From Enterobacteriaceae bacterium LSJC7 (lineage in GTDB: Bacteria > Pseudomonadota > Gammaproteobacteria > Enterobacterales > Enterobacteriaceae), in contig AMFN01000003.1 of the NCBI GenBank assembly GCA_000302695.1, forward strand, positions 496,001-560,000: a stretch of 64,000 bases of DNA, written 5' to 3'. The notes beneath the pieces were generated by a model that did no database searches, was not told the origin of the DNA, and saw nothing but the letters and a program-made list of their open reading frames with translations. The translations under genes were made by a program, and so were the position numbers. Below are positions 1-8,866 of this stretch, piece after piece (positions within the stretch are counted from its first letter, which is position 1; the number at the start of each line of letters is the position of its first letter).

Positions 1-142
1 AATCACTTACTGCCTTACAATTCCCTGAATAATCAGGTTTACTCTTAAAAAAAATGCGATTATTTTTTTTGGGGATAAGATAAGAAAAGAAAGATAATAA
101 CCGTTTAGCCAGGCGAGTTAAGTATTTAATTAATCCCTTCAT
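1..142 (-). CDS. Partial CDP-glycerol glycerophosphotransferase-like protein (N-terminus only)
   Basis: An open frame of 47 codons starts at the ATG at 142 and runs off the left edge. The start codon overlaps the stop of the preceding cytidylyltransferase gene as ATGA (139-142), a common arrangement for coupled genes. The visible protein has a basic N-terminus, a stretch like LIPKKNNRIFFKSKPDYSGN and then CKAVSD. The pattern 'PKKxNxIxFxSxPDYSxN' resembles the start of the glycosyl/glycerophosphate transferase domain of TagB/TagF-type enzymes, which move glycerol phosphate from CDP-glycerol onto an acceptor. The neighbouring TagD-like gene, which would supply CDP-glycerol, supports this reading. 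Codon use is AT-rich, as in O-antigen clusters. Only a fragment is visible, so the family call is an inference and another transferase type is possible. Confidence 0.55.
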   Translation of the reverse strand, partial: MKGLIKYLTRLAKRLLSFFSYLIPKKNNRIFFKSKPDYSGNCKAVSD

Positions 143-534
143 TTTATTGATTTGACAACCTCAATAATTTCAGTCGTTGATATCGATGGGGTTCTGGGTA
201 AGTAAACAACATCACAATCGGGTTTAACCCAATCAAAACGGCCCTCCCAGTCATTACCCATAACCAGCAAATCAGCCTCAAATTGCTTGATATATTCTAG
301 TTTTAACTCTAAGGACTCTTCAATAAAAACGAGGTCGACAAACTTTAAAGCGGAAATTATTTTTACTCGATCTTGTTGATTGTAGATAGGGTAGCGATTC
401 TTTTTATTATAATTTAGCTGGTCAGATGATACGCCTACTATCAAAAAATCACCAAGTTCTTTAGCTCTTTCAAGTATATTAATGTGCCCAATATGAAACA
501 CATCGAAAGTACCGAACGTTATTATCCGCTTCAT
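139..534 (-). CDS. TagD-like glycerol-3-phosphate (or related) cytidylyltransferase
   Basis: A 131-residue nucleotidyltransferase of the cytidylyltransferase superfamily. The nucleotide-binding signature HIGH is at residues 14-17, right after the first beta strand (ITFGTFDVF), and the second family motif RTPSISTT is at 114-121. TagD/GCT-type enzymes condense glycerol 3-phosphate with CTP to give CDP-glycerol, and the length fits that family (about 130 residues). A GAGGG ribosome binding site lies about 6 bases before the ATG. It is the first gene after the JUMPstart leader and is followed by a probable glycerophosphotransferase with a 4-base overlap. This suggests that the surface polysaccharide made here carries glycerol phosphate. 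Related cytidylyltransferases with other substrates (ethanolamine phosphate, or adenylyl transfer to heptose) cannot be excluded from sequence alone. The gene is AT-rich compared with galF. Confidence 0.8.
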   Translation of the reverse strand: MKRIITFGTFDVFHIGHINILERAKELGDFLIVGVSSDQLNYNKKNRYPIYNQQDRVKIISALKFVDLVFIEESLELKLEYIKQFEADLLVMGNDWEGRFDWVKPDCDVVYLPRTPSISTTEIIEVVKSIK

Positions 535-560
535 CTTCTACCCTCATTATTGAATATCCA

Positions 561-598
561 TGCTACCGCCCCTGGCTCTACAGCTACCAGTACACTGA
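561..598 (-). promoter_or_regulatory. JUMPstart leader with ops element of the O-antigen/capsule operon
   Basis: Read on the minus strand this is the classical JUMPstart sequence: CTGGTAGCTGTAGAGCCAGG followed by GGCGGTAGC. The ops core GGCGGTAG occupies 563-570. In enterobacteria ops recruits the antiterminator RfaH to RNA polymerase and is needed for expression of long polysaccharide operons. It lies in the leader of the operon that starts with the cytidylyltransferase gene at 534. No -10/-35 pair was assigned with confidence in the AT-rich stretch at 600-740. Confidence 0.92.
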
Positions 599-759
599 CA
601 ATAAATCTGCACCACCTAAGAAACGGCTGTCCTTCCGCACTTTGTGATACCAGTGGCAAAGAAAAGCAGCCACTGAATATATAAATTGCCTGCCCGCTTA
701 ACGAGTTAATCTTCGTTTGCTATAGCCAACAATCTCAGTCCATTGCATCCATATATGGC

Positions 760-807
760 AAAACGGCAGCCCGCATCGGGTTTTCCCCGATCCGCGTCTG
801 CCGTTTT
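760..807 (-). terminator. Rho-independent terminator after galF
   Basis: The arms AAAACGGCAG (760-769) and CTGCCGTTTT (798-807) are perfectly complementary, and a second inner stem (ATCGGG / CCCGAT) sits inside the loop. The galF transcript ends in a T-run after the second arm, about 30 bases past the galF stop codon. The flanking A and T runs mean it could also work in the other direction. Confidence 0.85.
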
Positions 808-836
808 GTCAGGCACAACAAGTACCGCCCTGGTAC

Positions 837-1730
837 CTATTTTGCCAGTAGTTTCTCAATCCCTTCACGAAATTTCTGTCCTTCCTTGAGATTACGTAAA
901 CCGTAGTTCACAAATGCCTGCATGTAGCCCATTTTCTTGCCACAGTCATAGCTTTTACCGGTCATCAGCATGGCTTCCACAGGCTGTTTTTTGTTCAGCG
1001 CTGCAATCGCGTCGGTCAGCTGAATGCGCCCCCAGGCGCCCGGCTCGGTTTTCTCCAGCTCCTGCCAGATATCTGCCGATAAAACATAGCGGCCTACCGC
1101 CATTAAATCTGAGTCCAGCGTCTGCGGCTCATCAGGCTTTTCGATAAAGTCGATAATACGCTCTACCTGTCCTTCATTGTCCAGCGCCTGCCCGGTCGTA
1201 ATGACCGAATACTCTGAGAGTTCGCCCGGCATGCGCTTTGCCAGCACCTGGCTACGCCCGGTTTCTTCAAAGCGGGCCACCATAGCAGCCAGATTGTAGC
1301 GCAACGGATCGGCGCTCGCACCATCCAAAATGATATCTGGCAACACCACGACAAAGGGATTATCCCCTACAGACGGACGGGCGCACAAGATGGAATGCCC
1401 CAGCCCCAGTGGTTGCGCCTGGCGTACGTTCATAATCGTAACGCCCGGCGGACAAATATTTTTTACTTCCGCCAACAGCTGACGTTTGACGCGCTGCTCC
1501 AGCAGCGACTCCAGTTCATAAGAGGTATCGAAGTGGTTTTCTACCGCATTCTTGGAAGAATGCGTCACCAGCACGATCTCCTTGATACCCGCAGCCACAA
1601 TCTCATCGACGATGTACTGAATCATCGGTTTATCGACTATCGGAAGCATCTCTTTGGGTATCGCCTTCGTCGCAGGCAACATATGCATACCGAGACCAGC
1701 GACCGGGATGACTGCTTTTAAATTAATCAT
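837..1730 (-). CDS. galF: UTP-glucose-1-phosphate uridylyltransferase paralogue GalF
   Basis: A 297-residue protein of the GalU/GalF nucleotidyltransferase family, nearly identical in its first 60 residues to E. coli GalF ([20 protein letters not shown]). The ATG at 1730 gives the E. coli length and has a GAGG ribosome binding site. A GTG four codons upstream (1742) is less likely. GalF differs from the active enzyme GalU in the glycine-rich loop: GalU has GLGTRMLPAT, whereas this protein has [10 protein letters not shown], so the conserved loop arginine is replaced by histidine. This is typical of GalF, which has weak activity and is thought to modulate UDP-glucose supply. It sits, as usual, between the colanic acid operon and the next polysaccharide cluster, with its own terminator downstream. 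Confidence 0.97.
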   Translation of the reverse strand: MINLKAVIPVAGLGMHMLPATKAIPKEMLPIVDKPMIQYIVDEIVAAGIKEIVLVTHSSKNAVENHFDTSYELESLLEQRVKRQLLAEVKNICPPGVTIMNVRQAQPLGLGHSILCARPSVGDNPFVVVLPDIILDGASADPLRYNLAAMVARFEETGRSQVLAKRMPGELSEYSVITTGQALDNEGQVERIIDFIEKPDEPQTLDSDLMAVGRYVLSADIWQELEKTEPGAWGRIQLTDAIAALNKKQPVEAMLMTGKSYDCGKKMGYMQAFVNYGLRNLKEGQKFREGIEKLLAK

Positions 1731-1901
1731 GTTCAATCCCACCTCTCAATAATTGGTGAATTATAGCCTTTTCACGCACTGAAGCTAGCATGTTTTGATA
1801 ACCACAGTTTTACAAGCGTCTTTATAAGTCGATTAATAAGAAAAATCCGTAACAAGCCTACAAAAAACCTCTGACTTATCGCAGCAAAAAGTTTTAAGGG
1901 T

Positions 1902-3320
1902 TCATTTTTTACTCCGATAAGGAGCTGAAAAATTCACTTTTTCCATATTTACAACCTGCTGGCCGATATAATCCACATCCACGGAGCTTTGCCCATGCTC
2001 ATTGACGGCATTGATATTTCCCATTGACAAAAGTGTCTCTTTTTTCGCCATGAAATGACCGCGGACATCGTTGCGCAGATCAAAATTCATCTTCAGCGCT
2101 GGCCCGCGCGCTGCTGTCTGCATCACGTCCACGTTACGCAAGAACAGATGCTGCGGCCTGTTGTGCAACTCCAGGCTCGCGTATCTCAGGCGAATATTCG
2201 TGAGCGCGACAAACGAGGTTTGGTTACCGGCAGATATTTGCAGACCACGGATTTTATAAGGCAACGCTTTATTATCCAGCACAACCTGGTTAATTCGGAA
2301 GTTTTGCGGTATAGACAGATATTTCCCTTTTACCGTCCCATAACCAATCAGCATTCCAGCACTATTAGTCATATTAACATTATCTATTACGAAATTATCA
2401 CAACCATAAATTGCGACCGTCGCGTTATCAATTTCGGCGCTCTTACTAAATTCTGGCGTAATATTGTGCGCCGTAATATTACGAATAATAAAATGCTTAC
2501 CGTTTTCGACGTGCACCAGTTGTCGGCAGTTACGCCCGGTGATGTTAGCCACCACAAAGTTCTTCACCGTCTGATTTTCAGGGTAACGGTTGTCGTAAGT
2601 GCTGCCAGCAAGCCCGATACCGATGCCCCAGTTGATCTTACCGTTGGTACAGTTGATATCTTCAATCACATGGTCTGAGATGAGGATGTCTTTATCGTTG
2701 ATTGCCACGTTCCACTCAATGGCATCACCCTGCAGGCGACTAAAGCGGCTGTTGGTAATGCGCACACCGTTAAGCTGGTTATGGAATCCCTGGCGCAGGA
2801 TGGCGTAATTAGCATCGTGGGCAGTAATATTATCTATGAGTAAATTGCGCATTACGCGCTTTTGTTTGCCCCCAATATAAATGAGCGTAACCGGGACGCT
2901 ACCGCTGATATCAAGATCGCGGATTTCACAGTCCGAGCCACGCACATCGAGGGTAATATTATTCATTCGTCCACCGTTGGCTCCCAGCACTTTACAGCCA
3001 TCCTGTAACACAAAACGCCCTCGCCCGTTACCTTTAATGCCACCGCTTACCTTCAGCGTTTTTCCAGCCGGGATAAAAATCCCGGTATTTACCTTATCAA
3101 CTACCAGCCCCGCAGGGATCTCAACCACGGCAGCCTCATTAAATGCCTGCTTAAATGCAGCAATCCAGTCGCCCTGATAATAGGTTTTGATATTCACTTC
3201 AGCGCGGCGATCCAGGGCCTGAGCTAACGGAATATGACATAGCGGCAGAGCCGCCAATGCAGAGCCCAAACGCAGCAAACCACGGCGAGAAATAGACGAT
3301 GTTTTTTCGATATAGCGCAT
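1902..3320 (-). CDS. wcaM: Colanic acid biosynthesis protein WcaM
   Basis: A 472-residue periplasmic protein at the end of the colanic acid operon. The N-terminus carries a twin-arginine-like signal ([17 protein letters not shown], cut near PLAQA about residue 36). The rest shows repeated short beta-strand units rich in N, D, I and V (for example [30 protein letters not shown]), typical of a right-handed parallel beta-helix (pectate-lyase-like). E. coli WcaM is 464 residues and has the same layout. Its biochemical role in colanic acid production is not settled, and a carbohydrate-binding or processing role is suggested by the fold. It is separated from wcaL by about 50 bases and is followed by an untranscribed-looking AT-rich gap before galF. 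Confidence 0.95.
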   Translation of the reverse strand: MRYIEKTSSISRRGLLRLGSALAALPLCHIPLAQALDRRAEVNIKTYYQGDWIAAFKQAFNEAAVVEIPAGLVVDKVNTGIFIPAGKTLKVSGGIKGNGRGRFVLQDGCKVLGANGGRMNNITLDVRGSDCEIRDLDISGSVPVTLIYIGGKQKRVMRNLLIDNITAHDANYAILRQGFHNQLNGVRITNSRFSRLQGDAIEWNVAINDKDILISDHVIEDINCTNGKINWGIGIGLAGSTYDNRYPENQTVKNFVVANITGRNCRQLVHVENGKHFIIRNITAHNITPEFSKSAEIDNATVAIYGCDNFVIDNVNMTNSAGMLIGYGTVKGKYLSIPQNFRINQVVLDNKALPYKIRGLQISAGNQTSFVALTNIRLRYASLELHNRPQHLFLRNVDVMQTAARGPALKMNFDLRNDVRGHFMAKKETLLSMGNINAVNEHGQSSVDVDYIGQQVVNMEKVNFSAPYRSKK

Positions 3321-3373
3321 AAAACCTCTTTTGACGCGAACATAAAGCCCGCGCTGCTTCAGTTTATGGGCGC

Positions 3374-4600
3374 TCAGGCCACAAGCTTTTGCAACAACCC
3401 GGCCAACTGGCGGTAGAGATAGTGCTGATTAAACTCGCTTTCGACCTTGCTACGGGCACGCTGGAGCATTGAGGCCAGTTCGCCCTGCTCCACCGTTGCG
3501 AAACTTTGCAGCCGTGAGGCCAGCGCCTGCGCGTCATATTCTGGCACCAGCCACCCTTCGCGGTCGGCGTCAATTAACTCAGGAATACCGCTGTGCACGG
3601 TGGAAATTACCGGAATGCCGACCGCCATGGCCTCCATCAACGCGACCGGAATGCCTTCCATATCACCGTCAGCACCGGTCACCGAGGGCAGCAAAAACAG
3701 ATCCGCGTCATCCAGCATTGCCTTGACCTCGTGGCTGGGCTTAAAGCCCGGCATGACCACGCAATCTTCCAGTTGAAACTGTTCAATCATGGTACGTAAA
3801 CGACGCTCCCATGGCCCAATGCCCAGGATGTGATAGCGAAAGCTCACACCGCGCGCTTTTAACAGGCGACAGGCTTCAATCGCCACGTGCAGTCCCTTTT
3901 TCTCAGTCAGGCGCGCGACCGAAATCATATTCAACGTATCACCCACAGTTTTCTGGCGACGCATGGCGAACTTATCCATATCCACCCCCATACGCGATAC
4001 CGCGATTTTGTCCGGCGGGCAGCCCATTTGTTGCAAACGACTGGCCCACAGCTCGCTAATTGGCAGCATCAGGTCGCCACGATTAAATAACTTTTGGTAT
4101 TCCGGGGTGTAGTGTGCGAGCGCGTCGCGGTGAGAGACATCAATACCGTGAAATACCGTGGCAATTTTGCCGTGCAGCAGCCCCAGTTCGCGAAGCTTCG
4201 CCGCAGTGACGCCAGCCGGGCCAAAGTGAGCAATAAACACATCGGCACAAAACGGCTTTGCGTGCTGGGCACAAATAGCAGAAAGAATCAGGTTACGGGC
4301 TTCATCACCGTAGCGCGCCGTATTCAGCGCACGCCAGGTGCGGGCGCGCGTTAGCCCACCGAGCGTGGCCCTAGCCCGTGAACGCAGTTTTGCTGCCCGG
4401 CGTTCCGGTTCATCCAGAAGCCAGGTGGTTTTCTGTGCCAGGTTGTACTGCTCAAATGCCTGGTGGGTATTATGCAAATCCCCCTTATGCAACGCGACGA
4501 TTTCCACCTCATAGCCCATGTCGATGAATGCCACTATCTGGTTGAGCACAAAGGTTTCGGAAGCAAGCGGAAACTTCAGCAGGAAAAATCCAACCTTCAT
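3374..4600 (-). CDS. wcaL: Colanic acid glycosyltransferase WcaL
   Basis: A 408-residue GT4-type (GT-B fold) glycosyltransferase; E. coli WcaL is 406 residues. The C-terminal nucleotide-sugar-binding half shows [19 protein letters not shown] near residues 225-243 and the EX7E motif of retaining GT4 enzymes (E315 to E323, EGIPVALME). WcaL adds a sugar, probably a galactose of the side branch, to the lipid-linked colanic acid repeat on the cytoplasmic face of the inner membrane. The start codon overlaps the wcaK stop by four bases (ATGA), so the two are probably translationally coupled. The exact sugar transferred is known only from work on E. coli and is not visible here. Confidence 0.96.
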   Translation of the reverse strand: MKVGFFLLKFPLASETFVLNQIVAFIDMGYEVEIVALHKGDLHNTHQAFEQYNLAQKTTWLLDEPERRAAKLRSRARATLGGLTRARTWRALNTARYGDEARNLILSAICAQHAKPFCADVFIAHFGPAGVTAAKLRELGLLHGKIATVFHGIDVSHRDALAHYTPEYQKLFNRGDLMLPISELWASRLQQMGCPPDKIAVSRMGVDMDKFAMRRQKTVGDTLNMISVARLTEKKGLHVAIEACRLLKARGVSFRYHILGIGPWERRLRTMIEQFQLEDCVVMPGFKPSHEVKAMLDDADLFLLPSVTGADGDMEGIPVALMEAMAVGIPVISTVHSGIPELIDADREGWLVPEYDAQALASRLQSFATVEQGELASMLQRARSKVESEFNQHYLYRQLAGLLQKLVA

Positions 4601-5877
4601 TTTCCCTCCCGGATGCGCGCCAGCACCGAGCTAACCATCTGGTAGCCATTCTCGCGCTCCTGAACCACCGCCAGCGCCAGTTTTTCTCGGATCTGCGTTA
4701 ACGCGCCCAGGATGTCGGCAACCTTACTTTGCAAAGAGCCATCAAGGAGATGACGAATATCGACCGCCATTTCCGGCATGCCAAGCTGGCGCATAATGCC
4801 CGCAGATTTATGCTCATAATTGAGCGCCACGGCAGGCGTACCAAAATTCATGGAAATGATGGCCGAATGCAGGCGAGTCCCCACGGTCAGCGCACACGCC
4901 CCAAGGATTTTGCCCATTTCGAGGTCGTTCAGCTCATCCATCACCACATGAAAACGCTCCGGGCGTTCAATCAGCTTCGCTACACTGAGCGCCACCATAC
5001 GGTCGTCTTTGTTATAGCTGTCAATGCCAGTACAGGTAGAAAGCGCCAGTACCTGGTAGCCTTCATCAATAATGCGGTTTACTACCGCGGCAAAGGCTTC
5101 TTCATACGCCTGCTGCGTCGTACCGAGCCGGCGGTCAAACGGCGCCAGTTCACGCAAAGTAATAGCAACGGTTTTCTCTCGTGCAGCGACGTTCAGCCAG
5201 TGCTGCACCGCAAAACTCGCCACAAAATCCTCATCGCGATGCGCCACCAGCCATGCGGTATCCACGCCGTGCTCCACCTTGCTGGTATCGATACCGCTTA
5301 CCTTCATTAACTCAAGACTCACCGACTCACGTAAAATCAGCGCCTCACAGCGACCAAACACAAAGTTTGCCAGTTGATTGAACTGCGGTGCCTGAAATGG
5401 CCCCACGCTGTGACCCACCATGTACACCGGCTTACTGGCCATAAAGCTGCACAGCGCGTGCTCAAACTGCGGTGCACCATAAAGATCGACAAAAAACGAA
5501 CCGCCGACCTGGATAACGGCATCATACTGTTGCAACTGTTGCGCAAAATCGCTGAACCCCTGCGGCAGCGACACATTGCGCAGGCGACCGCTGTCGCTCA
5601 CTTTCGCCAGCAGCGCCTGGTGCATGTAGCGCCGACGCAGCACTTTTTTCACCCGCCCGACTACGCCCGCCGCGCCATTCAGACGTTGCATCTGGGTATA
5701 CAGTGGGTCGGCCAGTACCTCACGCCCAAGCAGCCAGGCGGAGCTCACCGGGTAACGGCTCATGACATCAATATCAGCCTGTGGCTCCAGCGCGGCAATG
5801 GCATCAATCAAACCGCGCAAAATGGCGCTGTCACCGCGGTTACCGCAGGTGTGGTTGCCAAGAATCAGTACTTTCAT
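4597..5877 (-). CDS. wcaK: Colanic acid polysaccharide pyruvyl transferase WcaK
   Basis: A 426-residue member of the polysaccharide pyruvyl transferase family, the same length as E. coli WcaK. The start at 5877 (MKVLILGNHTCGNRGDSAIL) is chosen because it matches E. coli and has AGAGGA six bases upstream; the frame is open further upstream. Conserved blocks include VGRVKKVLRRRY, IQVGGSFFVDLYG, HSVGPFQ and GTRLHSAIISMNFG, the last near residues 340-355. The enzyme is expected to put the pyruvate ketal on the terminal galactose of the colanic acid side chain, using phosphoenolpyruvate. It lies between wzxC and wcaL in the operon. Confidence 0.96.
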   Translation of the reverse strand: MKVLILGNHTCGNRGDSAILRGLIDAIAALEPQADIDVMSRYPVSSAWLLGREVLADPLYTQMQRLNGAAGVVGRVKKVLRRRYMHQALLAKVSDSGRLRNVSLPQGFSDFAQQLQQYDAVIQVGGSFFVDLYGAPQFEHALCSFMASKPVYMVGHSVGPFQAPQFNQLANFVFGRCEALILRESVSLELMKVSGIDTSKVEHGVDTAWLVAHRDEDFVASFAVQHWLNVAAREKTVAITLRELAPFDRRLGTTQQAYEEAFAAVVNRIIDEGYQVLALSTCTGIDSYNKDDRMVALSVAKLIERPERFHVVMDELNDLEMGKILGACALTVGTRLHSAIISMNFGTPAVALNYEHKSAGIMRQLGMPEMAVDIRHLLDGSLQSKVADILGALTQIREKLALAVVQERENGYQMVSSVLARIREGK

Positions 5878-5910
5878 AGTGTCCTCTGAACAGGGCTTTA
5901 CGGCGGGCAT

Positions 5911-7389
5911 TCAGCCCGCTCTCAGTAAGGTTTTCAGGCGATCGCTGCGGCAAAACTGGCGCTTAAGCTCCACCACCAGTGGGTTACGCGAGAGCACCAG
6001 CGCCAGGGCAAACGCCAGGGCACCAGCACCAATCTGCACTGCCAGCAGCGGGCCGAGCGCTATCCGCCCGCCGAGCGCAAGCCCCAGGCCATAGCTCACC
6101 GCAAGCGTTGGTATGGAGAGATAAAACGGCAGCCAGATGCTGCGCACATAGTCGCGATAGCTGGGGCCAAGCACCGGTTTAATCATCACGAAATAGCTCA
6201 GTACGGTATTAATCACCTGTACCGCCAGGAAGCCGAGCGTGACCCCGAGCGCCCCACCGAGCAGGCCGCCTGCAATAATCGCCGGAATAAACAGGAAGAT
6301 TTTAAAAACGTTGAATTTGAAGCTGATATCCACTCTCGCCTTTGCCATCAACAGCGAGCCAATGGGATTGCCGATAGCGCGCAGTAGCCCAACCACGCAC
6401 AGAAGCTGCAAAATCGGCACAATAAAGTCCCATTTCGCGCCAAATACCAGCGGTACGAAGTGATTTGCCACCACCATCAGCCCCAGCAGCGCCGGGAAGT
6501 TAATAATGCCCACCAGCGACAGCAGTTTGTAGAAATTCACTCGTAGTTTTGCCGTGTCGTCCTGGATTTTGGCAAATGCAGGGAACAGCACGCGAGTGAT
6601 GATGGGATTGAGCTTCATCGGCGGCACCACCGCCACGTTCCAGGCCAGTTGATAACCACCAGCGACGCTGGCACCGAGAATACGCGCCAGCACCAGCGTC
6701 GAGAGATTGGTATTCACATAATTGATAATGCTGTCTGCGGTAAGCCAGGCACCAAAGCGCAGGTTAGAAAGCACGCTGCGCGGCGCAAAATGCAGACCTG
6801 GCCGGTAAATCCGGCGCCCCAGCCAGCCAAACAGCACGGTGCGCACCAGACTGTTGACCAGGTAGCCGAGGATTGCGGTCATCGCCAGCGGCCAGAACCA
6901 GGCGCTGATAACCGTAAACGTAAACCCTGCCATCACAGACAGCGTCTCCACCGCACCAATTTTGTTAAACGCCAGCTCCTTTTGCAGCAGTGCACGGTAT
7001 TGCTGGCCGTGCGGAATAATCACAAAAGCCAGCGACAGGGTTTTAATCAGCGGTTCAAGGTCAGGGTTATGCAACACCCTGGCAATCACGGCGCTTAACC
7101 CAAACATCACCACACACACCACAACCCCCAGCCCGACGTTGAGCCAGTACAATGTGGTCAGTTCGCCATGGCTGATGTCCCGGCGCTGGATAATCGAATT
7201 GGCGATACCGAAATCAGACAAGGTATCTGCCAGCGCGATTATCACCAGCGCCACAGTCAGCAGACCAAACTGGTGGTTGTCGATAATGCGCGCCAGCACC
7301 GTCATCTGCGCCAGCCCAAGGCCGATAATGATGACCGTGGATATCGCGGACCATTTGGCGCCGCTGATGGTTTTTTCTCTCAGGCTCAT
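5911..7389 (-). CDS. wzxC: Colanic acid flippase WzxC
   Basis: A 492-residue integral membrane protein of the MOP superfamily (polysaccharide transporter family). Hydrophobic segments run the whole length, consistent with 12 to 14 membrane spans, starting about residues 12-35. E. coli WzxC is 492 residues and starts MSLREKTISGAKWSAI, as here. An ATG one codon earlier (7392) overlaps the wcaJ stop as TGATG, so either of the two adjacent ATGs could start translation. WzxC moves the undecaprenyl-diphosphate-linked repeat unit across the inner membrane for polymerisation by WcaD. It sits directly after wcaJ, the initiating transferase. Confidence 0.97.
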   Translation of the reverse strand: MSLREKTISGAKWSAISTVIIIGLGLAQMTVLARIIDNHQFGLLTVALVIIALADTLSDFGIANSIIQRRDISHGELTTLYWLNVGLGVVVCVVMFGLSAVIARVLHNPDLEPLIKTLSLAFVIIPHGQQYRALLQKELAFNKIGAVETLSVMAGFTFTVISAWFWPLAMTAILGYLVNSLVRTVLFGWLGRRIYRPGLHFAPRSVLSNLRFGAWLTADSIINYVNTNLSTLVLARILGASVAGGYQLAWNVAVVPPMKLNPIITRVLFPAFAKIQDDTAKLRVNFYKLLSLVGIINFPALLGLMVVANHFVPLVFGAKWDFIVPILQLLCVVGLLRAIGNPIGSLLMAKARVDISFKFNVFKIFLFIPAIIAGGLLGGALGVTLGFLAVQVINTVLSYFVMIKPVLGPSYRDYVRSIWLPFYLSIPTLAVSYGLGLALGGRIALGPLLAVQIGAGALAFALALVLSRNPLVVELKRQFCRSDRLKTLLRAG

Positions 7390-7391
7390 CA

Positions 7392-8786
7392 TCAGTAGGC
7401 CGCTTTGTTGACAAAGCCTTTGAACACCGTCAGAAACACGATGCGGATATCAAACCAGAGGCTCCATTCGCGGATGTACTCCAGGTCAAACTCCACGCGT
7501 TTTTCCATCTTTTCCAGCGTGTCGGTTTCACCGCGCCAGCCGTTAATCTGCGCCCAGCCGGTAATGCCGGGTTTGACTTTATGGCGCAGCATGTAGCCTT
7601 CAATCAGCGCACGATACTGCTCGTTATGGGCCACCGCGTGCGGACGAGGGCCAACAATGGACATCTCCCCCATAAACACGTTGATAAACTGCGGCAGTTC
7701 ATCAAGCGAGGTGCGGCGCAGGAAATTGCCGACTTTTGTCACGCGCGGATCGTTTTGTGTGGCCTGGGTGACCACCGCGTCATTTTCCATCACGCGCATC
7801 GAGCGGAATTTCCAGACCATAATCGGCTTACCGTCCATGCCGTAGCGCCTCTGGCGAAAAATAACCGGTCCCGCAGAGGTGGCTTTTACCGCCAGCGCGA
7901 TGCAGGCCAGCACGGGAGAAATCAGCAGCAGGATCAGCGCGGACAGCACGATATCTTCCATACGTTTGAGCACGCGGTTGATGCCGCTAAGCGGCGTATC
8001 AAACAGCGGCACCACCGGCACGCCGTTCACCTCGTCGGTGCGTGAGTGCAAAATATTGAAGGTAAAAACATCTGGAATGAGCATCACCGAGCAGGTGGTA
8101 TCGCTTAAGTCGCGCACCAGGTTTTTAATCTGCACTTCGTCGCTCATCGCCATTGCGATATACACGTTGTGGATTTTCCCGGCGCGCGCGTCTTCCACCA
8201 GCTGTTCAAGGTTACCGGCCCAGAACGCCGGTACACCGCCCGGTTGCGGGTCGTGATAAATTCCTACCACCTCATAGCCCAGCCACGGCTCATTAAGAAA
8301 GCTCTGCGCCAGCTCACGCCCCTGGGGCAGCGTTCCGGCAATGGCAACGCGCCGCGAGTTATAGCCGTGGTTACGCAGCCAGCCCGCGCCAATACGAATA
8401 CACGAGCGGCATATCACCAGCCCAACGCTTGAGAGCAGATACCAGCTCACCCAGGTCGCAAACGAGATTTCAACATAGCCGCTAAAGGTCAGCAGCCCGG
8501 CACTGAACACCAGCGCCAGCGTCCAGTTCTGCAACAGCAGCATCAGTTCGGTGGAAATCTTCACGCCGCGCCAGGAGCGATAGAAGTCGGTTATCCCGCC
8601 GGTCATCTGGAAGACCACCAGCGTGACCAGCGCCATCAGCAAATGGGTATAAAAGAATGGCAGCGCGACTATCCTGCAAATGACCCACAGTCCGACAAAC
8701 ATAATGGATATGTCAGAAAAACGTTGCACCATAGAGATTAACGATGCATTCGTTTTCGATCGCTCACGCTTTTTTAAGTTTGTCAT
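7392..8786 (-). CDS. wcaJ: Undecaprenyl-phosphate glucose phosphotransferase WcaJ
   Basis: A 464-residue initiating transferase. The start at 8786 (MTNLKKRERSKTNASLIS) matches E. coli in sequence and length and has AGGAA upstream; an open frame extends 28 codons further but has no support. The N-terminal third holds about four membrane spans and a soluble Rossmann-like region (NHGYNSRRVAIAG). The C-terminal 200 residues are the bacterial sugar transferase domain, with a re-entrant helix (IVLSALILLLISPVLA), WKFRSM, SLDELPQFINV and SIVGPRP. It transfers glucose 1-phosphate from UDP-glucose to undecaprenyl phosphate, the first step of colanic acid repeat assembly. It is 80 bases after cpsG in the operon. 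Confidence 0.97.
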   Translation of the reverse strand: MTNLKKRERSKTNASLISMVQRFSDISIMFVGLWVICRIVALPFFYTHLLMALVTLVVFQMTGGITDFYRSWRGVKISTELMLLLQNWTLALVFSAGLLTFSGYVEISFATWVSWYLLSSVGLVICRSCIRIGAGWLRNHGYNSRRVAIAGTLPQGRELAQSFLNEPWLGYEVVGIYHDPQPGGVPAFWAGNLEQLVEDARAGKIHNVYIAMAMSDEVQIKNLVRDLSDTTCSVMLIPDVFTFNILHSRTDEVNGVPVVPLFDTPLSGINRVLKRMEDIVLSALILLLISPVLACIALAVKATSAGPVIFRQRRYGMDGKPIMVWKFRSMRVMENDAVVTQATQNDPRVTKVGNFLRRTSLDELPQFINVFMGEMSIVGPRPHAVAHNEQYRALIEGYMLRHKVKPGITGWAQINGWRGETDTLEKMEKRVEFDLEYIREWSLWFDIRIVFLTVFKGFVNKAAY

Positions 8787-8866
8787 CGTTGTTCCTGTCA
8801 GGCGCCCGCAGGCGCGTTTATCACGGCACAATGCCCAGGGCCGATAGCATCGGCCCTGGCCTGCCG

